Origin: AB-137-C09 sp964458185
Lineage (GTDB): Bacteria; Pseudomonadota; Zetaproteobacteria; Mariprofundales; Mariprofundaceae
Direction: 5' to 3'
Assembly (NCBI GenBank): GCA_964458185.1
Contig: CAYWFG010000003.1
Coordinates: forward strand, 28,630 to 92,629
Length of the DNA stretch: 64,000 bases
Shown piece by piece: positions 1 to 10,126 of the stretch. How positions within the stretch are numbered: the first letter of the stretch is position 1; each line of letters opens with the position of its first letter. The translations under genes and the position numbers were made by a program. A model generated the notes under the pieces. The model did not search any database and was not told the DNA's origin. It saw only the letters and a program-made list of their open reading frames with translations.

Positions 1-2926
1 AACCATAAGCGGTAGGTAACAAGCCCACCACCGTGGTAATCGCCGTCAACAACACAGCCCGCAACCTGCGCACACCACTATCAATCACAGCATCACGCCA
101 TGCTTGACCTTCTGCCAAGGCACGTTGAATAAACACAGCCATCACCAAAGAAGCATTGACCACCACACCCGTCAATGCCACAAAGCCCATCATTGCCATA
201 AATGAAATCGGTTGATGGTGCAGCCAAAAGGCGACCACAATACCAATCACACCAAAGGGAATCGCCAGCATCACCAACACGGGGTAGCGAATACTGTTGA
301 ATTGAATGGCTAAAATAATGAAGATACCCGCCAAAGCAAAAGAAAAGCTAAATATCAGCCCTCGCAATGATTCTTTGCTGCGTTCTTCTTCGCCACCTAA
401 ATGCACACGGGTGTTTGTTGCACCTGCCAACCATAGGGGTTGATCCTTGCTGACGCGGGCATTCAATTCTTTTGAAGTGATAATATTACGATCCACCTCG
501 GCAGAGACATGCATCACCCGATGACCATTTTTATGGCGAATGCTGTTGCTGCCTGTGGCTTCTACGACTTTGGCAATACGATGCAAAGGAACCAAGCCAC
601 CTCGCAAGTTAGGAATCTGAAGTTGCATTAAGGTTTCAATATGACGGCGCGCCGATACAGGGTAGCGAATGGTGACATCGACTTCTTCTTTCCCTTGTTT
701 TAACGTCGAGACTCGCAGACCATCAAACGCTGCCCGCACATGGGTCGCAATCGTTGCCAAATCAATGCCTGCATACGCAGCCAAAGCACGGTCTACCTCA
801 ATATGCAGCTCAGGATCGCCTGGCTCTAAATCACTTTCAATGGCATACACACCTTTGATCGCCGTTAAATAATCAATCACGCGCTGACTAATAGCACGCA
901 TTTCAGCCTCGCTACCACCTGTTAGTTCTACTTGCAACGCCCTGCCAACAGGGGGGCCTGAGGCACGCATGGCAAAGCTAATCTCCATTGCTGGGAATAA
1001 TGCAGGTATGTTTTTTTCCAAAGCATCCATCACCGTGTAGGCACTCACATCCCGCTTGGTGAAGGGAGTCATAATCACCCGTACAAAACCAAAGCGATCG
1101 CCCATTTGTTTGAGTGCTTCGCGTTGATCGGCACTGTTTTCTCCTGCCACCAATGTCGTGGTCTCTAATAATACGGGATCAATGCGCTCACGCACGGCTT
1201 GATCCAGTTGTTGCAACTTAGCATAGGTCGCTTCTAAAGTTGTCCCTGGTGGCAGGGTGACGCGCAAATAAAACTGAGACTCTGCACCCGCAGGAAACAA
1301 TTGAAATTTCATTTCTTTGGCAAGCAACGCTGCCCCCAACAGTGAAGCTAAGGTAAGAATAATCGTTAAATAACGCCATTTAACAGCCGCTTTTAACACG
1401 GGTTTATACAACGATTGGATAGTACGAAACAACCAGCGTTCTTTAGGGTGTTTGCTGGCATTGGCAAAATCACGGATATGATTGGGTAAAATAAAAATCG
1501 CTTCGACCCAAGAAAACATCAGCAAAGTAACCACCACCACTGGGATGGAATAAATAAACTTGCCAATAATCCCTTCCATGTACATCAGTGGTAAAAATGC
1601 CACTACCGTGGTCAATACAGTGGCTGTCACAGGGCCAAACAACTCATGCGTGCCAACAATGGCTGCATCCTCAGCGTTTAAGCCTCGTTCCATGTGCCAT
1701 GTGATATTTTCACCGATAATAATGGCATCATCCACCATCAAGCCCAACACCATGATAAAACCAAACATGGTCAACAAGTTCAATGTTACACCCGATAAAT
1801 AGAGCAATAACAAGCCCGAAAAAAAGATAATCGGCAAACCCCATGCCGTCGTTATTGCTACCGAAGGGCGCAAAAACAGCAGCAATAACAGCAACACCAA
1901 GCCCAGCCCTATTGCCCCATTGTTGGTTAATACATGCAAACGAAGACGGGTGATCAATGAAAAATCTTGGTAGGCACGTACTTTTACCGCTGCCCCATAC
2001 TTGCTGGGAATGGTATCTAAATAACTGCGTACCCGATCCACCAAGGCAATAATATCAGCATCGCCTTTTTTGATCACGATCATGTTTAGGGCTGGTTCAC
2101 CTTGCGCACCGACATAGCGGCGCGCCTGCACCAATGTGCGGCTTACATCAGCTACATCACGCAAGCGTAACACATCTCCGCGATCGTTAGCTCGCAATAC
2201 CAAATCACCCGCATCAGCAGCAGAATGAAACTCACCCACGATACGAATCATGTGTTGTCCATTCACACCTTTTAGCGTGCCGCCAGGGGCATTGACGTTC
2301 CAACCGTTAATCAGCTTGATGACATCATTAATAGCAATACGATGGCGGCGCATGCGTTGAGGGTCGAGCGTAATGCGGATTTCTTCTTTGCGATCACCTT
2401 GCACAAATACGCGAGATACCCCCTTAATTGCCACCACATCATCTTCAATATGGTCGCCCAGTTGCTTTAATGTTACATCGTCAAATTGTCCAAAAATAGA
2501 AAATGTCAATACGGGGGCTTGTTCGGATTTTATTTCAGATATCACAGGGTCGGCAGGCATATCAAGCGGTAAACGTGCGCGATTGATCGCTTGCTGCACG
2601 TCCGCAACCAAGCGAGAACGGTCGGTAAAGTCAGGGTCTACTTCAATGCTAATTTGCATCGTACCAGGGAACGCCGTACTGCGAATAGCATTGATGCCAT
2701 CTAGCCCCTTTAATTCTCGTTCAATGGGTGAGATAAGCAATTGCTCAACTTCTTTTGGTGTTGTACCAAGGTATGCCCCAGAGATAGCAATCATATCAAA
2801 ATTAACACTGGGAAAGGCTTCTCGCTGAATGTTTTTAGCCGCATACATGCCACCAAGCAACAGCATTACTGACAATAAATTAACCACCAGTCCACGGCGA
2901 ACAAAAAAAGCAATGATTGCACGCAT
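1..2926 (-). CDS. RND-family efflux transporter permease, C-terminus cut by window edge
   Basis: Inner-membrane proton-driven efflux pump of the AcrB/HAE-type RND family. The reading frame is open from the ATG complementary to 2924-2926 to base 1, giving about 975 residues of the usual 1,030 or so. A first membrane segment follows the start (MRAIIAFFVRRGL). Two large periplasmic loops alternate with membrane bundles, and the central bundle contains the proton-relay pair in MVLGLMVDDAIIIGENI. The start codon overlaps the stop of the TolC-like gene (ATGA), so the two are translationally coupled and should form one export system. The periplasmic adaptor is not in view; it may lie beyond the edge. 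The substrate cannot be told from sequence. Confidence 0.9.
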   Translation of the reverse strand, partial: MRAIIAFFVRRGLVVNLLSVMLLLGGMYAAKNIQREAFPSVNFDMIAISGAYLGTTPKEVEQLLISPIERELKGLDGINAIRSTAFPGTMQISIEVDPDFTDRSRLVADVQQAINRARLPLDMPADPVISEIKSEQAPVLTFSIFGQFDDVTLKQLGDHIEDDVVAIKGVSRVFVQGDRKEEIRITLDPQRMRRHRIAINDVIKLINGWNVNAPGGTLKGVNGQHMIRIVGEFHSAADAGDLVLRANDRGDVLRLRDVADVSRTLVQARRYVGAQGEPALNMIVIKKGDADIIALVDRVRSYLDTIPSKYGAAVKVRAYQDFSLITRLRLHVLTNNGAIGLGLVLLLLLLFLRPSVAITTAWGLPIIFFSGLLLLYLSGVTLNLLTMFGFIMVLGLMVDDAIIIGENITWHMERGLNAEDAAIVGTHELFGPVTATVLTTVVAFLPLMYMEGIIGKFIYSIPVVVVTLLMFSWVEAIFILPNHIRDFANASKHPKERWLFRTIQSLYKPVLKAAVKWRYLTIILTLASLLGAALLAKEMKFQLFPAGAESQFYLRVTLPPGTTLEATYAKLQQLDQAVRERIDPVLLETTTLVAGENSADQREALKQMGDRFGFVRVIMTPFTKRDVSAYTVMDALEKNIPALFPAMEISFAMRASGPPVGRALQVELTGGSEAEMRAISQRVIDYLTAIKGVYAIESDLEPGDPELHIEVDRALAAYAGIDLATIATHVRAAFDGLRVSTLKQGKEEVDVTIRYPVSARRHIETLMQLQIPNLRGGLVPLHRIAKVVEATGSNSIRHKNGHRVMHVSAEVDRNIITSKELNARVSKDQPLWLAGATNTRVHLGGEEERSKESLRGLIFSFSFALAGIFIILAIQFNSIRYPVLVMLAIPFGVIGIVVAFWLHHQPISFMAMMGFVALTGVVVNASLVMAVFIQRALAEGQAWRDAVIDSGVRRLRAVLLTAITTVVGLLPTAYG

Positions 2927-4395
2927 CAATGGTGTTCCGATGTTGGCAAAAAGTCCCCAGCAGCAAACAATAACCGTGCGCGAGCCAAATCAATATTAAT
3001 CTGCTGCAAGGCAGCTTGCAGTTCTGCGGCGCGTAAGTCTCCCGAAAACTGGGTAATGGTTGCCGTATCTGAGCGTCCTTCACGGTAACGCTGAATTTCA
3101 GCACGGTATTTTTTTTGCTCTGCTTTCATGCGCTGCTGCAAAGCGCGGTAATTCTGTTGGGCGTTTTCTAAATCGGTGCGGGCATTGGCTATTTCTGTGC
3201 GAATTTGTTCAATGGCTTGCCATTGTTGTAACACTGCTTGCTCACGTTGCAAAGCATTGCGTGCCAATGCCGCTTTGGTGGCATGTTTGCCGATAGTGTC
3301 TTTTAATTCAATACCGATACCAACAAAACGATCACGCAAATCAACACTATCGTTGATGGTACGGTTGCTTAAGCCTGATAAGGCACGACTGCCTACTTGC
3401 CCGATAAGATCAAGCTGGGGTTGCAAACGGTCTGCTAGCATGGCATGGGTCGATTCAGTTGCCGCGATTTGTGCTTGCAGCATACGAAATACAGGGCGTT
3501 GCTTTTTTGCATCGTTCAATAATTGTCGATCTGTGCGTAATAATGATTGCAATACCGTGGTATCAGCTTGGGTATCAGCATGTAATGGCGATGCGGTTGA
3601 TGGTTGTAACAATAAACGCTTCAGAGCAGTGCGACTGCTTTGCAACGCTGCATTTGCCTGTACCCGTGCTGCTTTTCGGGTGGCAAGCAAGGCTTCGGTT
3701 TGCAACCGATCTGCCGCTTCGACTAAACCAAAGTTTTCACGTTTGCGTTGGTAACGCAATAATACACTGACTCGATGCACTGCATCATCAGCAATGCGCA
3801 GGCTGATTTCATTGGCTGCTAGCTGATAGTAGGCGGCAATGCCTTGTGCTAATAACTGTTCTTGTTGAACCACCACATTCCAATGTGCCACGGCAACACC
3901 ATCGGCATTGATGCCTGCTTGAGCATGGTAAGCAGGGTTGTCATGACCTTGCCATAGCGGGTAACGGTATACCACATCTATTTTGCTTTCATAAATAGGA
4001 TTCAACGATGATTGAAAAAAACCAGGGGTGGTTGCTGGGTAACGCAAACGGGTGCGCGTATAACTCAATGTTGATGTTAGCGTTGCACCGTTTGCCAAAG
4101 GTTTCAGTATATTTGCCGACAACACCCCTAAGTTAGTGATATTAGAACCAAAGGGACTGGGGCTGGGCTTTTTTTCATCAGAACCATTCAGTGCCACACC
4201 CCATTGACTATCTAGCAATGCTTCGCGTTGTTGATCGTCAATGCGCCGCACCGATTCATTTAGCTGTGCCAATGCAAGATTGGGTTGCTCTTGCAACACA
4301 CCATGCAATACCTGCGATAAATCAATGGTCTCTGCCAGACTCACCACTGGCTGCATCAGCAGCCAGCCAACTATCATAAAACAACCACGCAACAT
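2926..4395 (-). CDS. TolC-like outer-membrane efflux protein
   Basis: Outer-membrane channel partner of the adjacent RND pump. The 489-residue product starts with a signal peptide (MLRGCFMIVGWLLMQP, cleaved near SLA-ET), followed by long alternating helical segments rich in Ala, Gln and Arg that are typical of OEP repeats, for example residues near 215-290 and 370-460. The ATG complementary to 4393-4395 was chosen because it lies directly after the efp stop. An upstream in-frame ATG at 4437 would overlap efp by about 40 bases and put a non-signal sequence first. The C-terminus overlaps the RND start. The family assignment is firm; the pumped compound is unknown. Confidence 0.85.
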   Translation of the reverse strand: MLRGCFMIVGWLLMQPVVSLAETIDLSQVLHGVLQEQPNLALAQLNESVRRIDDQQREALLDSQWGVALNGSDEKKPSPSPFGSNITNLGVLSANILKPLANGATLTSTLSYTRTRLRYPATTPGFFQSSLNPIYESKIDVVYRYPLWQGHDNPAYHAQAGINADGVAVAHWNVVVQQEQLLAQGIAAYYQLAANEISLRIADDAVHRVSVLLRYQRKRENFGLVEAADRLQTEALLATRKAARVQANAALQSSRTALKRLLLQPSTASPLHADTQADTTVLQSLLRTDRQLLNDAKKQRPVFRMLQAQIAATESTHAMLADRLQPQLDLIGQVGSRALSGLSNRTINDSVDLRDRFVGIGIELKDTIGKHATKAALARNALQREQAVLQQWQAIEQIRTEIANARTDLENAQQNYRALQQRMKAEQKKYRAEIQRYREGRSDTATITQFSGDLRAAELQAALQQINIDLARARLLFAAGDFLPTSEHH

Positions 4396-4396
4396 A

Positions 4397-4957
4397 TTAA
4401 GCCCGTTCGATGTATTCACCACTTTCTGTATTAACACGAACTTTCGTGCCTACTTCTAAATAGGGCGGAACCATGATCGACACGCCTGTTTCTAGCACAC
4501 CAGGTTTGTATGAACCTGTAGCCGTTTGCCCTTTGATCGAGGCATCACACTCAACCACGGTCAAGGTAACACTTTGCGGTAATTGGACACTTAATGGTTG
4601 ATCGCCATGAAATTCTACAATCACGTTGGTTTCGGGCAACATATAAGGCAATACATGTTGTAACATTTTCTCTGTTAAGGCAATTTGTTCATAATTGCTG
4701 GTATCCATAAAATGGTAGGATTCGCCATCGTTATACAAATATTGCATGTTTTTTTGTTCTAGTATGGCGCGCTCTACCCGTTCGGTAGAATTGAATCGTT
4801 TATTGGTTTTATTCCCCGTCATCAGATTGCGCATTTCAATTTGCATGCAAGCCACACCTTTACCGGGGGTAACGTGTTGGGTTTTCATCACCCGCCATAA
4901 ACCACCATCCCATTCCAAGATGTTGCCTGCGCGAATTGCTGTTGCATTGATTTGCAT
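4397..4957 (-). CDS. efp: elongation factor P
   Basis: Translation factor that relieves ribosome stalling at polyproline stretches. The 186-residue length is usual for EF-P, with three OB/KOW-like domains. The tip loop of domain I reads VTPGKGVAC, placing the normally modified lysine at residue 33. The C-terminal signature TGSYKPGVLETGVSIMVPPY is present. Start at MQINATAIRAGN with an AGGA motif about 9 bases upstream; the longer frame to 5011 adds non-conserved residues. No EpmA, EarP or other EF-P modifying enzyme lies in the window, so the type of lysine modification cannot be told. It is the first gene of the efp-tolC-RND run. Confidence 0.95.
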   Translation of the reverse strand: MQINATAIRAGNILEWDGGLWRVMKTQHVTPGKGVACMQIEMRNLMTGNKTNKRFNSTERVERAILEQKNMQYLYNDGESYHFMDTSNYEQIALTEKMLQHVLPYMLPETNVIVEFHGDQPLSVQLPQSVTLTVVECDASIKGQTATGSYKPGVLETGVSIMVPPYLEVGTKVRVNTESGEYIERA

Positions 4958-5040
4958 AGTCTGTGTTCCTGCCTGATCTGTAAAAGATAAAAAAGCGTAT
5001 ACTAGCAGCAATGGGTTTACAAGTTTACTGTAAAAAAAGA

Positions 5041-5204
5041 GGCATCCTTCATATTCCAGTTGACACTTTTAAGGGGAATGAAATATGTTTTTAATAACAT
5101 ATAAATATTTATAAATCAATATGTTAGCGAAATAATAAAAAATATTTTATGGGTCTAATATCCTTTAAAGTGTCAACTACTTTTGGGGTAATATGAAGGA
5201 TGCC
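5041..5204. mobile_element. MITE-like element, family A
   Basis: A 164-bp AT-rich element with imperfect terminal inverted repeats. The left end reads GGCATCCTTCATATT, then GTTGACACTTT a few bases in; the complement of the right end has the same two blocks with a longer spacer between them. There is no coding capacity. Both inner blocks contain a perfect TTGACA -35 hexamer directed inward. It lies upstream of efp at one edge of the accessory island. No autonomous transposase with these ends is in the window. Short A-runs flank both sides, so a target duplication cannot be called. Confidence 0.7.
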
Positions 5205-5404
5205 AAAAATTGGGTCTGAAAGGGTTTGGTGAGTCGGTCATTTTTTTTCTTACTCCTGATAATATCAAATATAATCAGTATTGTTACACCATTATTTTTG
5301 AAAGATCAAGAGGGAAAATTGGCTTTTTTCTTTTCGGCTAAGGTCTAGTTATCTGCTTGAGTTGATGCGGTATATTTCAAGCCTGCCCCCCCCTCATGAT
5401 GATC
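5205..5404. other. intergenic stretch without recognisable genes
   Basis: This is the rest of the 447-base gap between efp and the nuclease gene. It is AT-rich with several homopolymer runs, including T8 near 5241 and C8 near 5386. I see no ORF, tRNA or convincing terminator hairpin in it. Confidence 0.5.
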
Positions 5405-6349
5405 TCATCCGTTGTTATTCATGCGTAACCGCCCAATCTCTTCAACAGTCAAGCCAGTTTTTGCCGAAATAGTCTCATCATTAAAGTCATCAAGAAGCAA
5501 TAAGGCAATTCGAATAGAGGTATTATGCTCGCCTTCCTCTCGACCTTCTTTTCGACCTTCTTTTCGACCCTCCTCTCGTCCTTCTTCTCGCCCTTCCTTG
5601 CGACCTTTCATCATACCTACGCCATAAGTTGACTGCACCATACTGGCTTGCAAATGCAAGTCTTCCAAATGAGACTCAAAAGCCAATTTTTCTTTCTTGG
5701 ATAATTTCATAACGTCCAAGGCTTTTTTTGCTTGCATGAGTCCTTTTGCGGTAAAACTGCTTTTGATGTCTTCATTTTTTAAAAAGTAGATCCATTCATC
5801 CAAGGTGTCTTTGGCGATGTTGTTGAATTGGTTTATTTTTAACAAATAGTATTCAGGATAAAATTCAAATACGCGCTGTTTTTTGTAATAATCGCGTTGT
5901 TCTTGATTAAGTTGGAGTTTATCGTGGCTGTGCATACCATGAAAATGGGTCGTTCCGTGGTAAACATAATCTTCGCCTGCGCCCAGATCAAAGAAAAGAA
6001 TATTGACGGAGATGACCTTGCAAACATGCTCATAGCTTGCACCCGAATACATATGCTCGCTGATGGTTTTAGATACACCATAAAGAATACGTTGCAGGTA
6101 ATCAACTTCGCCTTCGTATTGCACCTCAATAATTATTAATTCATTGGCACTGTTGCGTACTTTTAGGTCAACACGGTTGAACTTATCATGGGCGTGTTCT
6201 TTATTTGCTTCCGATTCTAGCACCTCGTTGATCGTAATATCATCATGCAAAAGCTCGCTAAGAAACCCTTCCAAGATAGCAAAATTCGCTTTACTTCGTA
6301 GCAGTTTTTTCATTGCCCAATCGAAAGTAACCAGCCTGCGGTATGTCAT
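5405..6349 (-). CDS. PD-(D/E)XK nuclease family (Rpn/putative transposase) protein
   Basis: Member of the large family annotated as Rpn recombination-promoting nuclease or PD-(D/E)XK transposase. The 314 residues begin with the typical DWAMKKLLRSKANFAILEGFL block. A nuclease core follows with Asp in NRVDLKV and a degenerate E-x-K-like site in IIIEVQYEGE (residues about 70-95). The tail has six tandem Gly-Arg/Lys-x-Glu units (EGREEGRKEGR type), then a small helical end (AKTGLTVEEIGRLR). This charged repeat tail is a family hallmark. The gene is divergent from the LRR-ROCO gene across a 142-bp gap. A role in recombination or defence is only inferred from the family; no inverted repeats mark it as its own transposon. 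Confidence 0.8.
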   Translation of the reverse strand: MTYRRLVTFDWAMKKLLRSKANFAILEGFLSELLHDDITINEVLESEANKEHAHDKFNRVDLKVRNSANELIIIEVQYEGEVDYLQRILYGVSKTISEHMYSGASYEHVCKVISVNILFFDLGAGEDYVYHGTTHFHGMHSHDKLQLNQEQRDYYKKQRVFEFYPEYYLLKINQFNNIAKDTLDEWIYFLKNEDIKSSFTAKGLMQAKKALDVMKLSKKEKLAFESHLEDLHLQASMVQSTYGVGMMKGRKEGREEGREEGRKEGRKEGREEGEHNTSIRIALLLLDDFNDETISAKTGLTVEEIGRLRMNNNG

Positions 6350-6491
6350 GGTATTCTCCTCACAGATAAAGCATATTGCACGCAGTATATCGCATGAATA
6401 TGAATTAGGAACGAGAATTACATAAGGCTCTTTCTATTCTCGGGTAGATTCTTAGCATCAGCACGGAAAATCAAGCATCAAGGAGACCACC

Positions 6492-9400
6492 ATGCGACCT
6501 ATCCCCCATCGTTTTCAAGAAGCTATTTCCAAGGCGAAGGCGGAAGGTGCGCGCACACTGTCGTTGCGTGGAGATGGGAAGAAAGACGGTGATAACGTCC
6601 TGTTTGAGGTGCCTGAAGCGGTGTTTTCGCTGGAGGGTTTGGAAGAGCTTGATCTAAGTCACAATATGTTGGATCTGCTGCCCGCAGGGCTTGAGTATTT
6701 AAAAGAAATTGATCTGGTGAATAATCCATTGCAATGCCTGCCCGATCAAGGTGGTTTAATGTTGAGTTCTGATCAATATATTCAACATCAACAGTCCATT
6801 GATTCAAAAAACATTATTGGGTTCAAGCTTCGTGAAAGTGAAATGCAGTGGCTGGATACGTGGCTGGGAGAGGGAGGATCTCTTACGCATCTGCAATACT
6901 TGGAGATTGGCGAGACATCAATTGCATCAATTCCAGATTTTATTTGCAAGCTAACAAAACTCACTGGACTTTATTTGATGGGCAATAAAATATCCGCGAT
7001 TCCAGATTCCATAGGCAAGCTGACCAAGCTCACCAAGCTTGTTTTGNNNNNNNNNNNNNNNNNNNNNNNNNNNNNNNNNNNNNNNNNNNNNNNNNNNNNN
7101 NNNNNNNNNNNNNNNNNNNNNNNNNNNNNNNNNNNNNNNNNNNNNNGGTAACAACGAAATATCCACGCTGCCAGACTCCATCGGCAAACTCACAAACCTC
7201 ATCAAGCTTGTTTTGGGTAACAACGAAATATCCACGCTGCCAGACTCCATCGGCAAACTCACAAACCTCACCGTACTTAATTTGAGGAACAATAAAATCT
7301 CCACACTGCCAGATTCTATCTGCAAGCTGACCAAGCTCACCATGCTTTATTTGGGTTTCAACAATATATCCACGCTGCCAGACTCCATCAACAAACTGAC
7401 CAACCTCATTGCACTTAATTTAAGTAACAATAAAATCTCCACATTGCCAGACTCCATCGGCAAATTGACCAAACTCACCGTACTTAATTTAAGTAACAAT
7501 AAAGTCTCCACGCTGCCAAACTCCATCTACAAATTGACAAGCCTCACGAAGCTTGATTTGAGTAACAATGAAATATCCACGTTGCCAGACTTCATCTGCA
7601 TGCTGACAAACCTCACCGTGCTTAATTTGGGTAACAATAAAATTTCCACACTTCCAAACTCCAGCTACGGGCTGACAAACCTCACGAAGCTTGGTTTGAA
7701 TAACAATGAAATATCTACGCTGCCAGACTCCATCTGCACGCTGACAAACCTCACTATACTTAATTTAAGCAACAACAAAATATCCACACTTCCAGACGCC
7801 ATCTGCAAGCTGACAAGCCTTACTGGACTTGGTTTGAATAACAATGAAATATTCACGCTGTCAGACTCCATCAGCAAGCTCACCAATCTCACTGAGCTTG
7901 GTTTGAATAACAATGAAATATCCACACTTCCAGACTCCATCTGCAAGCTAACAAGCCTCACCAAGCTTAGCTTATATGGCAACGAAATATCCACGCTGCC
8001 AGATTCTATCTCCAAGCTCATAAACCTCACCTTGATTAATTTGAAAAACAACCCCCTTGAAACCCCTCCCCTCGCTATAGTTGAAGAAGGAATCTCAGCC
8101 ATTCAAGCTTTCTTCAGAGACCGTCAAAATGAAGGCATTCTACTGCATGAAGCGCGTATTCTTATTGTCGGCGAGCCGGGGGCTGGCAAAACGACGTTGA
8201 TGAAAAAATTACGCAATCCCGACTATAAACTACCAGAAGATGGTGAGGACAGTACGCTTGGCATTCAGGTTGAAAAGAACTGGTCGTTCCCCGATTGTAA
8301 TCAGCCATCGATCCGTTTTAAAACCCATATTTGGGATTTTGGTGGGCAAGAAATCCAGTATATGACGCATCAGTTTTTTCTGCGTCCGCGCTCGCTTTAT
8401 GTTTTGGTCTGCGATAATCGCAAGCAGGATGCGGAGTTTGATTACTGGTTTAAGGTAATTAACCTGATGGGCAAAGGATGCCCTGTGCTGGTGGTGCTAA
8501 ATGCACGCAACTATCAAGCCACGACCAATTTTGATCTTGCCTATTATCGCGACCTGTACCCTGAACTGACCATCGACCAGTATGCGGTTGATCTGGGCAA
8601 GATGGATGATCGTGGTCGTTTGAATCATTTGGTTGCAGCCATCCAAAAGAGTGTTTGCAATCTGCCGCATATTGGCGAGAAACTTCCAGAGGCGTGGATT
8701 CCTATACGTGAGCAACTCGAAGCGCAGAAGGATCGGCATCATATCAGCTACAGTGAACTTGCTGCGATTTGCGCCGAACACGGGCTGGAGCGGGAGGATT
8801 CGGTGCTGCTCGTTAGCACCTATTTGGATGCCTTGGGGTTGATTGTGCATTTTCAGAATGATGGCGCATTGCATGATTTTGTGGTCATCGACCCGCAATG
8901 GGTGGTCAATGCCATCTACGCACTGCTGGACGATACCACCGTGCAAAATCAGAAAGGGTATTTTAGCCAATCGTGGATCAACGAACTGTGGCAGAGCAAG
9001 GGGTATAGCCACATCGAACGGCTGCGTTTTATCAGTCTGATGGAGCAAGATAATTTTGAACTATGCTTTGCCGTGAAAGATTGCGATGAGCATCAATACA
9101 TCGTACCGCAACTGTTACCCAAGGTCGCGCCCCAATATGCGTGGAACGATGATCATAACCTTCATTTTAGAATCAACTACCCCACCTTTATGCCCAAAGG
9201 CATCATGGCGAGGCTCATTGTTCGCCTCAACGATTTACTCACCCACGAAGGCAACAGGCCGATGATCTGGAAGCTGGGGATGCTGCTACAAGCGCATGGG
9301 TGCAAGGCTGCGGTGCTGCACAAGCCAGACAATCAATTGGGCGGTGAATCAATTTTTATCCGTGTGGCAGGTCATGCGCTGCATCGCAAAGCGTTGTTGA

Positions 9401-10122
9401 TGGAGATCCGCAAACAACTGCACCATATCCACAGCCGTTCATTCAAAAGCCTTAACGCCAACGAATATATTCCTTGCTGCGGCTCACGCTGTTCAGCATC
9501 AGAGACACCATGTTTTTTCAAATTTACCAGCCTGATCACCACGCTAGAAAACAGGCGATCAACCCACTACTGCGAAACGTGCAATGAGGACATCGACATC
9601 GGCGAGATGATTGGCAGTGCCATTGTGATCAAAGAGCAGGAGGACGAAACAATGTCAGACAAAATAATGGCAGGCGAAAGAGGCCATCAACAAACCATCA
9701 ATTTCTCACCGAATATCAGCATTGATTCCCGATTGATCAGTCGCCAAACGACGGAAGTGAGCATATCTATTGAGATTCAAACCATCAACGCCTTTGCAGG
9801 CAAGCTTGGTCTGCTAAAGAAAAACCTGCTCAAAGGCGTGGCAGACCCAAGCCAGAAAAAATTGCTGAAAGATACGTTTGCAGAGGTGGAAGCTTCAACG
9901 AAAACACTAAAAAAAGCAGAAGAGACCAAGACCAAGCAAGATGAATCGGCAGTGATGCAGTTGCAGGATTTTGTGGAAGATCTTCATGATGCAGATACCA
10001 CACTGGGCAAGGCCGTCTCATCGGTAGAGAACGGTGCGAAACATGCAAAAAAACTGGGGCAACTCTACAATAAAATAGCCTCGTTTACGGGAATGCCAGT
10101 GATTCCTTTGATTGGTTCATAA
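6492..10122 (+). CDS. LRR-ROCO GTPase (LRR-Roc-COR protein), interrupted by an assembly gap
   Basis: Giant multidomain GTPase. The start is an ATG behind AAGGAG. An N-terminal leucine-rich region leads into 23-residue repeats of the form NNEISTLPDSIxKLTNLxxLxL: two clear repeats before the gap and 13 after it. Next is a Roc GTPase domain (P-loop GEPGAGKTT near 8170, switch DFGGQE near 8339, and NARN where other GTPases have NKxD), then a COR domain (about 8690-9450). A cysteine-rich patch (9470-9590, ending CETC) and a helical, Lys-rich tail of about 160 residues close the protein. The sequence spans 1,176 residues plus the unknown gap. The two sides of the gap are in different frames only because 100 N are not a multiple of 3. 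Bacterial ROCO proteins mostly lack known functions; signalling or defence is inference. Confidence 0.88.
7047..7146. other. 100-N assembly gap inside the LRR array
   Basis: Exactly 100 N, the usual placeholder for a gap of unknown size. The left edge ends on a complete leucine codon at the end of one 69-bp LRR unit and the right edge begins exactly at the first codon of another (GGT AAC AAC). The assembler therefore broke in a near-identical repeat. The true missing length should be a multiple of 69 bp, possibly zero. Confidence 0.95.
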
Positions 10123-10126
10123 GGTA

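Noticed and set aside
7147..8052. Strong 69-base periodicity resembling a repeat array
   Set aside because: The period is an exact 23-codon LRR unit in an open frame with protein-level conservation; there are no short palindromic repeats with unique spacers, so it is not CRISPR.
6951..8102. Two antisense ORFs opposite the LRR array
   Set aside because: They are repetitive mirror frames created by the 69-base repeat and have no ribosome sites.
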